A DNA stretch of 64,000 bases from Callaeas wilsoni (Eukaryota > Chordata > Aves > Passeriformes > Callaeidae). Both the position numbers and the translations under genes were made by a program. The DNA is taken from positions 1 through 64,000 of the forward strand of contig VWPU01018615.1 in the NCBI GenBank assembly GCA_013398955.1, in the 5' to 3' direction. The notes under the pieces were generated by a model. It did no database searches. It was given only the letters and a program-made list of their open reading frames with translations, and was not told the DNA's origin. The first letter of the stretch is position 1. Every line of letters begins with the position of its first letter. Shown here in pieces: positions 1 to 11,700 of this stretch.

Positions 1-175
1 CCCCGCCCCGCCCCGCCCGCCGGAACCGCGCGGCGCCGGACGCGCTCCCGGCCCTGGGCGCTTCAAAGGGCACCGGCAGCGCAATCTCGCCCCCAGACAG
101 CGAGAGTGATCCAGGGATCCTCCCAGCTGCGCGGCCGCGGGTTCCTTATCCAAAGTTTCGCGGGGAGTCGTGTGT
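1..175. promoter_or_regulatory. CpG island, cut by the left window edge
   Basis: The segment is very GC-rich and dense in CpG, unlike the AT-rich DNA that follows. It opens with three CCCCG units and a further CCCGCC (positions 1-21), which read on the minus strand as overlapping GC boxes (Sp1/KLF type) and as a G-quadruplex-forming strand. A NotI site, GCGGCCGC, lies at 131-138; such sites are typical of unmethylated islands. CpG density drops abruptly after about 175. Islands of this kind usually mark promoters of vertebrate genes. The direction cannot be read: a minus-strand gene would leave the window to the left, and a plus-strand one would have its first exon here. No TATA box or coding exon is evident. 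Confidence 0.75.
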
Positions 176-410
176 GTGCATGTGCGTAAAATATTAGGGA
201 GTCGCATCCTGGAGCTACACTGTAAAACCATAACCATCAGAAGGAACAATGCCTGTAACCTCAAGTTTTAAAAAAAAAAAAAACAAACCAAAAAAAGCCA
301 AAAACTACAGAAGGAGGGAAAAGAAGAACACCGGGGATTTTGAGATGTTGGCTCCAGCCGCATGTGTGTTTCTTTGACACAACTCCCAGCTCCAGCAGTG
401 CCTGCCTTCC
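176..410. other. CpG-island flank with A-rich tract
   Basis: This is non-coding flank of the left CpG island. A short TG-rich stretch (about 171-186) is followed by AT-rich sequence, and an uninterrupted A run at 270-283 continues as A-rich sequence to about 306. No exon, repeat family or conserved motif is recognised. Confidence 0.5.
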
Positions 411-560
411 CCTGAAGCCTTGTGCCTGCCAGTGAACTCTGCTGTCCCTGAACCCCTGTGCCTGCCCCTAAACTCCTCTGCCTTCCAGAACCTCTGTGCC
501 TGTCCCTCAACCTCTCTGGCCCCTCTGAACCCCTATGCCTGCCCCAGCCGTGCCAATGAG
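411..560. repeat. Degenerate 36-39 bp minisatellite, about four copies
   Basis: Four successive units begin at 411, 447, 485 and 524, each starting with a variant of CCTGAACCCCTGTGCCTGCC. The spacing is 36, 38 and 39 bases. Copies differ by substitutions and small indels, so the array is old. The pyrimidine-rich unit (Leu/Pro/Cys codons) explains the 110-codon open frame at 420-752, which has no recognisable domain and is probably not a gene. Confidence 0.8.
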
Positions 561-1500
561 CCAGCCCTTCTGATACCGTTCTGGCTGATGACCACTGCCA
601 GATGGGTTCCTCATGCCGGTCTCCCCCTGTATTCCCACTCAGAGCAGCACAGTGGAGGCCAGCAGCAGGGACTTAGGGCGGTACCTGCTGCCACTGTGCA
701 TAGGAGCGGCACAGTCACACAGTGTCTCTGCCACGTTAGGAAGCACCATTAGCACCGTGTCCCTCAGCTCATGAGACATTCCTCCTGTACTGGCTTCACC
801 ATCATGGCCAAGACTCCTCCCGTTCCTAGTTACTTCTCCGGGTTATGGTGGCATCCCCAAAGCACTGAATAAGACCAGCGTGTTTACGTGAAGAAGAAAA
901 GGGAGTTCATCTCTGCTCCACACTTGGCCAGGGGCTTGGAGCTCCTGAAAGCAGAGGAGATGGGCTGCAGCACTGGTGAGGCTCCATGCCCCTCTCCCAG
1001 CAGGCTGTGGCCGGCTCAGCTCAGCTTCACACCAGCACTGCTCTCCTCCACAAGCAGCACAGGCCCCCAGGACACTCTGGCACTGACCATGGAGGCACAC
1101 CCACTGCTGGCCGTGCCTTTCATGTTTGTAAATCCCGTGGACCAGCCTCAAATAAAAAGATGCCCTAACTCAAAGTCAAAGAGCAAGAGCCAGGAGGGGA
1201 AAGAGGCTGAGAGGAGTGGGCCGGCTTGCAGTCACCTATCAAGCTGGCACTATGAAGAGCCAGGGGGTTAAAAATATTAGGGAGACATATCCTGCTATAT
1301 ATATCCACAGCACACAGCAGGGCCCCTCTCCTGGTTACAGGCTATCCCCACTGTCTGGATTTATTAAACTGTTGTTGACGTTTAGCTTGATACTGCAAGG
1401 TCTAAGGCCTCAATCCAAACACAACAGTCAAGCTGGGGGACAGTGATTGTGGACTGTAAATAAATATCCTTTGAGAGTTCCTAGAAGAGCAGAATGAGTT
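561..1500. other. Moderately GC-rich non-coding flank
   Basis: Overlapping short open frames on both strands (843-1151 minus, 888-1271 plus) reflect GC-richness rather than a gene: they have no domain, no repeated codon pattern and no matching splice sites. AATAAA at about 1150-1155 is a possible poly(A) signal on the plus strand, but no upstream exon was found. After about 1260 the sequence turns AT-rich. Confidence 0.4.
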
Positions 1501-4500
1501 TAAATTATATGTCAGTGGAATGCTTTTGTGCAAGTGGAGTATTAACCAAGTACAGCACTGTTAACCAGCAGAGAGAAGTAATTCGGTACAGATAGCGGAT
1601 GTAGAGCACCTTCAAAATTACAATCTGATTGTCCTTAAACAACTTTGAAAACAATTAATTCAACAGACCAGACTTCTAAACGTGGCAGTTGTGTGGGAAT
1701 ACCTACTCAATGTGTACAGAGCTGCTGCTGAGGCCAATTACCTTCCTGTTGCAAACTGTTTTCAAGGACTTTGTAAGACAAAGTTTCTGAGCCAAAGACT
1801 GACCTACATACATCATTCCTCAACCTCTTGTTTAAAATGAGAAGCTGGTTTCAGATGAGTGCAGTTTAAAGACTACAAAGAAAGCAGTAAACAAAACAAA
1901 TTAATATACTGGTATTAATGCTTCTCCTTTACTTTACTCATACAATTGAACTGTAGATGTTTAGAGTCTTCAGTTCCTGAAGAGTATTAACCTATGACAT
2001 AAAAAAATTGCTTTGGCAAGATGGGATTCGGCACTGAATAACTAATAATATAGACGGATAACTAACACTTTACTCCCTCTCTAGCCCAATACCTCCCTAC
2101 CCACAAAATATTAAAGTGCAGGCACAATGACTGCAAAATGGTTACAGACTTCTGTATCCATAAGTAGTGCACCTGATAAGCGTCCTCAAGAACGTCCTCA
2201 GAACAATATCTGGCTCATCGCCTATTTATTAAGAATTTATCATGAACTTTTTAACGTGAATCAAGCCCTGTGCCAGAGAGCCCATATAAGCTTCTCTGTC
2301 AACAAGAATGGGGGACCAGCTTCCTGCTAAAATTCCAAGTAGCAGGTTCCACCATGACCTCTGAGCAGGACGGCTGCTCTGGCGTCAGGGTTGAAGCTTC
2401 TTAAGCAGGTTCTGGCACAAAGTCATAATGCTTCTCCACAGGCCATTACAAGCCTAGCAAATTAATGATAAAACCAAGGGCTAGTTAAACTTGGTAACAA
2501 GTGAAATTTTATGAAGGACATGTTCACTGATCTGTCTCCTCAGATCATTACTGGGAAAACAAAAGACTCATTCTGGAACCCACAAGAACAAAACCTTAAT
2601 TTTTTATTTTACTGTTAGTGAGGATGTTAATCTCAATGGTAAAGAAACAGTCATGCTTTGGTGACCAAAACTGGACAGATGCTGCTTTCTCAATATGAGT
2701 TTTGCATTTACGCTACTTCTCCCTTTTTTTCTCTGATTCTCTAAAGACATTACTGACTGTGGGCAGGTTCTTCGCCAGCCCTTACTCTGAAGAGTAGGAG
2801 AAAACCCACAGTCTTGAAATGGAACAATAAGAGGGTGTTTTCTCCTGCCTGCAGCCAGCCCCTTGGGGTCACTCACTTGGGGAGCCTGGACAGTGGGGGT
2901 GTGTGCGCAAAGGTGCTTCCTCCTGCCTGCACTGTCCTACAGCTCAGAGCCACATGCGTAACTTCCCAAAAACCACCTGGTACAGGCATAAATTACAACC
3001 ATTAACACTTCACGCAGGGCCGTGTGTCCTTACATAATTCTCCAGGCAGCACTAGGATGATGCTCCATGGTCAAAGCCACGTTGGGGTAACACATGCCCC
3101 TCATGAGGGAGCTGTGCTTTCCCCCCCTGGCTAGCCAGGCTGGGGGGCCCACATGGCAGCCCTGTGGGTCTTTGGGACAGCCCAGGTAATCAGCCCAGTC
3201 CCAGCCCTGTGTCAGGCTAGCAGCCGTGGGAGCACGGCCCCAGATCCTTCTGACACCCATCTTGTGCCAGCCCAAGCGCACGTGAAAACAGCAACACGGC
3301 TGAGGGACAGACGAGCCAGGCCAGGTCTCTGCTCACAGGGGAAGAAGTCACATTGCTTGCGGGGTGAACGCTGATGCCAACACAAAATAAAAAGGATGTG
3401 GGTAAGGGTCAGGGAGGGGCACAGCAGGAGGCCGGGAGCATCTTCATTTCTAGGCCTGGACAGGCTTCAAGCAACTGCAGATGTACCCACTGAATGCCCC
3501 ATGCCCCACCTCTCAAACTGCCACCCCCTGGGGAAAATTTTCACCTTTCTGATTAAACCCAGAGTTTATAGGTTAAGTTTGTCATACAGAGGAACAGCAC
3601 CAACTAGGGGAAAGGAAAAGTGCTTTTCTGATAGGCAGTGAACTCAAGTAGCTGATTTGCCAGCAGTATGTATCCAGATGTATTATGTTGTGTTTAATGT
3701 GATTAGGTGCAAGGAACAAGCAGATGGGAGCACTGTGGAGAGATTAGCAACACAACCCAAAAGAAGTAAAGTTGGTGGAGAGAAGACAGTATTTAAGGCC
3801 TCTAAATTAACTCCCTGTTAAAGCTGTTCTTTACTCTGCAGTAATTAGGAAATTCAAGCAGTCCTTCATATGCATAGTTAGTTGCATAGCTTGAGTGGTC
3901 CCTGTGCTGGCCATGCATGCAGTGGTTTATTTTCCTGTACTGGAAGGAGGGTTCAATCAGGGACACTGAATTATAACATGCCGATTTAAAAGTAATCACC
4001 GTTTCAGACCCGACTAGCACTGGCTCTGTTTACACTGGCGAGTGAGAAAATCTGCTTATGAATTATCCCCACTGCAGTTCTATTAGTCCTCACATGTTGG
4101 CTCGACATAGGCAATTTACAGTCGTCTCCTCCAGCAGAGTTAAATGGTACAGTGAGCATAATACCCTGGCCCTGTTTACGCTGGAGATTACACTGCTGGT
4201 AACTTTGATTCTCCCCGCCACTGCTGAAAAACAGGTACAGAATTTCCTGGTGCTGATGCTTGAGGAATGAGAAGCTCTGGGCAGGAAAAGGCAGCTGTAA
4301 ATATGATGAAGATAATCAACGCAGGCTACTCAGACTGGGAAAATATCTCTAAGAGGACAAAAGTAACCGGGTGTCTGAGAACCAAAATTTCCCACCATTC
4401 GGGTGAATATTGTGATACAGTGGCTTCCATGTGTTTTAGTCGTTGGCTACTTCAATCCTCCATTTAGTTCTATCCAAAATTAGCGAACAAAATCAGCTGT

Positions 4501-7500
4501 GCTGAAAATACTGCACCTCCTCCCATCCTTAATTTTGATCACATTCCACAGCTTATGTCACATTTTGAGCTCAAATCAACTAAGTGTAAAAATTAGCTAT
4601 TTAGGTAAGAGAAAAGGCAAGAAAGGATCACAGTATTGTTTGTTTGGGGTTTTTTTATTCTGTTATTATTCAGAGCTCTCCCAGCCGTACTTGCAATTAG
4701 TATCTGGTACTGGATTCTGTGGAGTCTCTTGCTGCAGCATGACTACCCTGCCTAAGCTCCCTGTGGTTTCCAGGCAATTCCCAGCAAGTACAGGAAAGAA
4801 TCATCCCTCATTATTAATTTTTTTTTTCCTGTTCAAGCAGGAGCTAGAAGAGATGCACTAAGGACCACATTATAAAGCTGAGAGATCACATCATGCATTA
4901 TCCTGCCATAGGAATAGATGAAAGTTAAATGAGGGATAGAATTAGCATGGATGCTAGAATTAAGCATATGCAAAAATCCACCTCCAACACAAAATTGAAA
5001 GCCCTGTTGTAGAAGTATAGGTTTCTAAATAAGCTATTAGTGGTATTTTACACACACAAAGAACGTTCACTCTTCCACTAAAGAACATACTTCATTTACA
5101 GAGAGTCTCCTGCCAGGTGGATTATTTGCTCCATAAATCTCAATTTCCAACAAACTCCCTGGCAGTCAGGAAAAGAAAACAACGGGCACTCGTTTGAGGG
5201 TTAACAGACTATCAAATATTCTAGTACTTTCTGACTAAGGTATATGCAAAGACTTCAAAAAGCTGGACAGTGGAGAAAGATCACAAGGAAACCCAGCAAC
5301 CCTAGTCTAAAAAAAAAATCTAAGGGCAAGACAGAACAGAGATAAGAACGGAAAGCAGAACTAGGATTACAATACAGTACTAAAAATACAAGTAGAATGT
5401 GAAGAGCTGTATTTTATTTCTGACATTAATATAATCAGCTAGTTTAGAGATACAAAGCTCTGCCTCACTGATAGTGCTGTCTTGTACCTGAAAATAAAGG
5501 ATGAAGAGGGAACCTGGAAGAAGTATCCGAAGAGATATGGGGAACAAAGGAAATCAACAGAATGCAAAATTTCAGGTCAGTGATGACATAAAAATAATGA
5601 TTTTAAAGAACTACAATGTCAATATAAGCTAGTCTTAACATTTAAAAGTGAGCAAGGGAAAGACTTTGATACTGGTAAATGGATCTACATACAAAACAAA
5701 GAAATTTGTTTTCTTTCATCCTGCAGTTTTCTTATCATTTGTCTTGCAGCATTTACATACATGCTGTCTGGATGTGTAATCATAAGGGAAATTAACCCTG
5801 GATAACCCCATGCTGCAGCACGTTTACAGAAATTGCTCTAGAGAAAACAACTCTAGGAATAAAATGAGGGATGTTCAAACCATCGGAAATCAAGTGAGTC
5901 ACAGACACGATAGGTCTGAAGGATGGGAAAAATCTTTTTATGAGAACATGCCATTAAACATTACAATCAAGCATAAAATTGCTCTGCCACAGTATTTTGT
6001 TTTATTTGCATTGTTAAATTTCTTCTCCTAACAATAATGGATAGTTTATAGCACTAATGATTTATACAAAAGGAGCTGTGTAAATGCATCCCAAATGGGC
6101 GCCTTTTTTCTTAAGAACCATAGACTCAGTTTCCTTCAGCTTGATCGCAGATCGGTGACTCACACAAATTTCACATCTGCCTCAGGATACAATGGCGCAG
6201 CTTCTAACGAGGTTTTGTGATGGATTAAGCTCCTATGGTGCAAGAGAGGTGTAAAAACTTATGCCAATTTTAAAAAGCACACTGCATTTCCACCAATTGC
6301 CATGGTGCAAGAACTAGAGAGGCTCTGCCACTAACGACTGTTATCACATTACTAAGTTCATTACTTCTGGCTTCTGCAGGCCCACTTAAAACAAAATACA
6401 TGGCTTGCATACAATTTGTGTATGTCCATGCACAGAAAATCAAATTTTACCCAATAAATTAATGTAATTGATCTGGAGATGGGGGCCAGAGTGTATGAGT
6501 ATTTAAATGTGTCTGCAAAACTCATTCACCTCACTTGCAGTGCACCCCCAAAAGAGATGAGGATTGAGATTTTTGGTGGGCAAAATGATTTGGATTTGCT
6601 ATAGATTATAACCATCTTTATGATATAACAGAGTAATCTATTCCCAATCCACAGCATTCCAAATCTGTAAAGTCAGGCTCCCTCAAACCAGAAATCAGAA
6701 GAATGACATAAAGTAACCCTGTGGAATACACCTAAATCTTACCTTTACAGAGTGTCCTTGACCTTTATGTCACAAGGACAACACTGGGAATAAGAATCAG
6801 CATCTAGTCAAGATTTCTTAGGCCAGCAAGAACAAGAATAACTGCAGATAAAAAATACTCAAGTCATGGCGAAGTATCAGGAAGTTTGTAATGCACTTCT
6901 TTTCTGACTAATGGCCTAAGTGAATGTGTGGACAATAATCCTAAAACAGCAGATGCGAGGAGGAAATAGGAGAGTAAGTCCACAGAGAATGTCAGTTGTT
7001 AGATGCTTCCTGCAGTTTTTCCATAACCACTTATCGGGAGCCAGTTTTAACGCATCATCATAGGCATTCCTCAGCAAGCAGCAGCGTTTCTGTCACTTCC
7101 TTCAGACTGGAAAAGGAGTAAGACTTCCCAAAAATACATCTTCTAGAAAAGAGGAAATTAGGCGAACAAGCTCAGCACTCAATGGGAATGGGATACCTCA
7201 CTGTTACTTGTGAAAAGCAGACCTCTGAGTAAACCACCAGCGAAACGACAACCACATTGCAGAAGCTACCAGGCTATTTTTACCAAAGCGGAATATGTTA
7301 TCTTTTCATTTTGTAGAAAGGCAATAAAAAATTCATAAGATTCATGCTCTGCATTTAAAGAGAAAAGCTTGGTAATACAGAATTCAGACCACATGGTTTT
7401 TAACATTACCATGAATGGTCTAAGTTCTTCAGTCTTCTGACATGTTCACAGGGATGGTGTTTACATTGACTTGTTCATAGTACATCATATCACATTTTAA

Positions 7501-8580
7501 TGATTCAGTTCGCTCTGACAAAAGGAAACATCTGCCATAATTTTTTTCTTTCGTGAACTTTATCACAATTAAAAATCTGACGTTTCACCAGCCTGTGTGC
7601 CAACTGAGAAGAACGCCAAGTTCGGCACTTCCCGATACATACAAATGAGTGCGGCATGAACAGCTAGTACCAACAGCACCAAGCCATCACTGACTTGTCA
7701 CTTCTCACCACAAAAGAGAAGAAAGATCACAGTTTGTGGGCAATAATTTTATAATCTAGATCTGGTTTCCATATGACAGAGTGCAAGAGAGAGAAAGCAA
7801 AAAAAAAAAAAAAAGATAAAAAGAACGCTTCGCAGCTCTGTGTGATGACAACATAAGATTTCTATGTCTTGCCCTATTGCAGCCAGAAAAATATTAAAGC
7901 AGCATGTCAAAACTGGCATAGTTTCTAAAAAAATGATTTCTAAACATTGCTTAATGGACAGCAGCCTAGCAACTCGATACAAAGCTTAAATCTGCATCTA
8001 TTTTACATAACATGAGACCAATCCCATCCAATGCAATGACAGTATTCTTGTTTTCAGCAGAATTAATGGCATCTACAAACTCAAGCCACTTCTGAGACAC
8101 TACACATGACAGGAAATCAGCTTGACCATTTACCATGAAGACCACCAACTTCTTGTACCCTGTGTAAGGCTGGGCTAACTTTTTGTATTTCTAGGCAGTT
8201 TAAATGACACTCTCATTTCAGGATGGAAGCCAAGAGCCAGGAACAAAACCAGCAGTTTTGTGCAGTGCTAGCTCATATGTGGAGTAGCAGAGTCCCACTC
8301 TACTGTTATGTTACTGAGCCCAGGCAGTCGGAGGGAGGGATGGATGTTTCTGAACAGAATCCAGGACAGATCTGGAGTCTCAGTGATGGTTGAGAGGTGT
8401 TTTCTAACATTGCTCCTCCATCCATTTTTTCCCTGTAGCCCTAGCATAATATTGGATCAGGTAGGATACAATTAAACTTGAAGTGTCTTATAGAAGAACT
8501 TCAGGTACCAAGAAATGGAAAATGACCCTGCATACAGAATATCCAAGACTGCATACAAGGTATGGCATAGATGCTTAAGG
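1501..8580. other. AT-rich non-coding stretch, no recognised gene
   Basis: No coding gene is recognised. Points seen: two copies of CTGTTTACRCTGG at 4026-4038 and 4172-4184, each holding a forkhead-type TGTTTAC site; a splice-like minus-strand segment 6743-6783 with a good acceptor (TTATTCCCAG) and donor (AAAG|GTAAGA) but stops in all three frames; acceptor-like tracts near 5725 and 5748; an A run at 7799-7814; and an open minus frame near 7966-8160 treated in the findings. All of these are weak individually. Confidence 0.4.
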
Positions 8581-8584
8581 AGAT

Positions 8585-8705
8585 GCATGATCTACTAGCT
8601 ATGAGATCAGACTGAGACCGAGTTTCTCTCCTTAGCTCTGTCACAGACCTGTTAGTCATCTAAGGCAAGTCCCTTCAGCTCTTCCTGCCTGTCATCTCCA
8701 TTCTT
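8585..8705 (+). repeat. Possible MIR-type SINE relic
   Basis: The run from about 8630, with CTCTGTCACAGACC, then GGCAAGTCCCTTCAGCTC and a pyrimidine-rich end, follows the order of the MIR core (CTCTGCCAC ... GGGCAAGTCACTTAACCTCTC). Similarity is patchy and the boundaries are guessed. A RepeatMasker run would settle it. Confidence 0.35.
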
Positions 8706-10014
8706 CTCTCTCTTGGTACCACAGCAGCACCTGCACAGTGCTTCCACAGAGCATGGCCTCACTCACCTCAGCCTTCACACACTGTCCACAATAAGTACCA
8801 CATGTCATTTGGACTGCTAAGCCACTTTTGAAGATGAAATGTGAGCACCTAAGTCACAATGATGCATTTTCAAAATCTGCCCAGTGGTGAGTAGACAGGT
8901 ACCTTTTCCCAGTGGGCAAAAGGCTGGTCCCAAGGAGCTGTAATGGTATTTTCCTGTGTGTGACAGCAAAAAAGCAAAATTTGCTTGAAATCTCACCAGA
9001 CACACTGGGAAATGATAGCTAATGCATCTTACGGTGGGTTGGCTGGTATTTTTGGATGGGAGGCTGCATTTCAAACTACTTCATCCTGTATTCCCACTCT
9101 GTACAACTGCACATCCGACATCGTACTGACTCACCGGTAGCATTTTTGTGCAGCCCACTAAAGAGATACCACTATACCCCATTTGGGTGGGGCAAGGCTT
9201 TCTGGGTGAATTGACTTGTTGGAGAGGAAGTTTTGAGAGTAAGATACTTGTTTTCAGGGTCACAGAGAAATCATGATCTCCTGTGCGTGCATGCAGAGCA
9301 GAAAAAACACATCCACTCCCCCTCTCACTTCTCCATGTTACCCCATTGGGGCAGCAAAACTACTGATGCTTCACTTTTGGTGCAGCCCTAATTTTTAATA
9401 TAAAACGTGTTTTTTCATTAGGATTAAGGTAAAGGGTTAAAACCAAATAAATCCAAGTTCTTATGCAGCCTCCAGTGAGAAGGCCAAGCTTTGTGCCCAG
9501 CCTAGGAGGGGACACTGCCCACACAGCACACCTTCCAGACTGCCTCCAGGCAAACCCAGGGCAGACAAAGCCTTCTGGAGAAGCAAAGGGCAGAGAGATC
9601 TCTCCATCATCCCTTCCAGTCTGGGATCAGGGGTCTCTGCCACACTTCTGATCCACTGAGTTTTAAGTCAAAGCTGCAGAGAATCGGCCTGAGCCAGGCA
9701 AGCGTTTTGCAGTGCTGCTCTGTGATCCCCTGCCACCGGCACCGCTTCACGCGTTCACGCAATGATTCCAGAAACAGCCTTGACTGCTCACCCATTAACT
9801 GTGGGGTGCGAGTCAGGTTTGCACTGCTGGGAGACAGGCTATTTTTACCACACTTAGGATGTGCTGTCACAACGTTAAATCCCAGTTGCAGATTTACCAA
9901 AAGCGCTAAGGGGATTTGTCCGGGATTTCAGGATGCCGGCATCCTGATCTGCATAGCAGCTCAGACCAGGCTTTTTGCCATTCATAAGTCCCAGACAAAT
10001 GACTCGTGAGAGCG
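8706..10014. other. Non-coding stretch with a GC-richer centre
   Basis: No gene is recognised. Around 9460-9960 base composition rises and short open frames appear on both strands at once (for example 9607-9900 minus and 9707-10009 plus), a pattern typical of stop-poor GC-rich DNA. None has a domain or a convincing splice frame. Confidence 0.35.
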
Positions 10015-10240
10015 TGCAGCTTGCCAGCACAGCGCCTATCCAGCGAGCACGCGGGGTCTGGGATGCGTCTGACACCGGAGGCATGTGCTGGCCACCTGCA
10101 CACGGCATCGCAGCCTCCCCCGCGCACTGCGTGCCAGACTTCATCGAACACCTGTGTGCACGTGTGCACCCTCTCTGCGTGCACAATGCCTGGCCACACC
10201 ACACCACGAGGACCACACATGTGGCGCGTGGGAAAGGCCT
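10015..10240. promoter_or_regulatory. Small CpG-rich patch with E-box
   Basis: About 18 CpG dinucleotides fall within roughly 220 bases, embedded in CA/TG-rich sequence, consistent with a small or partly decayed CpG island. A perfect E-box CACGTG sits at 10159-10164 within a run of GTGCAC repeats. Overlapping 100-148 codon frames on both strands are composition artefacts. It could be a weak promoter, an enhancer, or a GC-rich repeat; nothing here decides between these. Confidence 0.35.
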
Positions 10241-10557
10241 GGCCACACAGCCCCTGCCCTCAGGCAGGGCAGGATTTACCTCCCGTACATCCCACACCGC
10301 TCCTGCTTTCTGTAGTCTCAACCAAGTGCCACACTAACCTGCAATTGCTTCCCTTTTAAAGTTTACACCCTGCAGCAAGAGCTTCCCAGCCACCTCAGCC
10401 CTCAGGGATCCAATCCCCTGCCTGTGGTAGGTACACAAAAGGGTCTCATGGGAGAGATTTCAGCGCACTCATCATTGACGGCTCATGGATAAAGTCTGAG
10501 AAATATTGCCTTATGACACTCAGGATGGTGAGGCTGAGGTGCTGCCAATACCCTTAC

Positions 10558-10610
10558 CTGCCATATTTCCTGCCTTGAAAGCTGCATGTCATCATATTAG
10601 CACAATTTTG
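10558..10610 (-). other. Candidate 53-nt exon (splice motifs only)
   Basis: On the minus strand a pyrimidine-rich acceptor (TTTTCTAATTCATTTAG, with a CTAAT branch-point-like motif) precedes 53 nt that end at a strong donor, GGCAG|GTAAGG. One frame is open across the segment (QNCANMMTCSFQGRKYG). There is no similarity to a known protein that I recognise. Such pairs arise by chance in 64 kb, so this is a candidate only. Confidence 0.13.
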
Positions 10611-11029
10611 CTAAATGAATTAGAAAAGGCACACCCTTTCCAGAGTTTATCCTGGATTTTTTTTAGACACACCAAATACCTTGCTGTCAATGCATCTGGT
10701 TTCTGGTTTACACACCTAAGGCAGGAAGAAGGGAATTGCTCAAGCCAAGGCTGTGCATATAAGGAGCATGAATCTGTCATACAACTCAAACTGGCTCTCA
10801 GCTTGAATCTATCCTTTTTTGGGCACAAACAGCTTAGACATTTTGAATTTTAAAAGACTCTAGTAATTTTTTCTTTATGTCCTCTCATATTTCTTATTCT
10901 GAAAGCTCAGACTAAGACTTTTTGTTCATTGTAGGTGCCTTACCCAAAGCCAACTTAAACCTGAACACCTCTGAAATTTTTCAGGAAGGTGGTTTTCTGT
11001 TTGAGGTTTGGTTTTTTTGTTGATTTGCT
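10611..11029. other. AT-rich non-coding spacer
   Basis: The sequence turns from mixed to T-rich, ending in a G/T-rich run (about 10995-11060) of the GGTTTGGTTTTTTT type. No gene or known repeat is seen apart from the short open frames at 10506-10853, which have no domain. Confidence 0.35.
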
Positions 11030-11072
11030 TTCGGGGTTTGGGTTGGTTTTTTTTTTTTAACTCTTAGAGTTT

Positions 11073-11120
11073 AGAGTTGTGGTTCCCAGTATTAGAGGTA
11101 AGAGTTGTGGTTCCCAGTGT
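11073..11120. repeat. 28-bp tandem duplication
   Basis: The unit 11073-11100 (beginning AGAGTTGTGGTTCCCAGT) is followed directly by a second copy from 11101, with 18 identical leading bases and drift afterwards. It lies just after a long T run (11047-11058). The likely origin is replication slippage. Confidence 0.8.
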
Positions 11121-11554
11121 TAAATCACAAAATTTTGAGGGTCTATTCTTCTGCTAAAAAAAAAAAGGAAATTTGCTCTTTTTTCTTTTTTTTAGCAGTG
11201 TGAATTTTTGTCACATAAAGAACTGAGTCCCAGTTTCCAAAATGTTCATATTTTATCTTTTCTGCTATATTCTGCTGTTTCTTCAGTTAATACTTTAGCA
11301 TCCTGCCTGAAACTGAAGCAGTTTTAGGTTCTCCATTGCCTACACATTTTGTCATTTCTAACACGACAGTTCTGTAACCCGTTTGTTTTCTCAGTGCGTC
11401 TTTGAGCATCGCTTGTACTTCACAGTGCAGATGTCTAATGCAGATCAAGGCGGGCGCTGCAGCATATTCTGTTCCAAAAGATATCCCCACCTCCTCATTT
11501 GTTTTGCAACATGGCTATCAAAGTACTAAATAAATAACATAATAGTTAGCATAT

Positions 11555-11700
11555 ATCCATTGTCTTACGTACTCTGCATGCTTTATACATGTTACCTAAT
11601 TTCTTCACTCCTGTGGAATAGATACAGAGGTGATCTCTTTATATAAATTGTGGATACAAAACGAGTTAATAGCTAAACTAAGTAATCAGATCGAAGGCCT
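11555..11700 (-). repeat. MIR- or L2-like 3' relic, reverse orientation
   Basis: The order GCATGCTTTATACATGTTAC, then CTAATTTCTTCACTCCTGTG, a short AT-rich run, TTGTGGATACAAAACGAG and TTAATAGCTAAACTAAG tracks the reverse of the ancient MIR/L2 end (gcactttacatgcatta ... ccattttacagatgagg ... ttaagtaacttgcccaag). Divergence is high, as expected for an element older than the bird-mammal split. The exact family is uncertain. Confidence 0.55.

Noticed and set aside
411..752. 110-codon frame through the minisatellite as a repeat protein
   Set aside because: The repeat period is not constantly a multiple of three (36, 38, 39), so the frame is not preserved between units.
188..1284. Shared AAAATATTAGGGAG at 188-201 and 1271-1284
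   Set aside because: A 14-base match is expected several times by chance within 64 kb, and flanks agree only partly.
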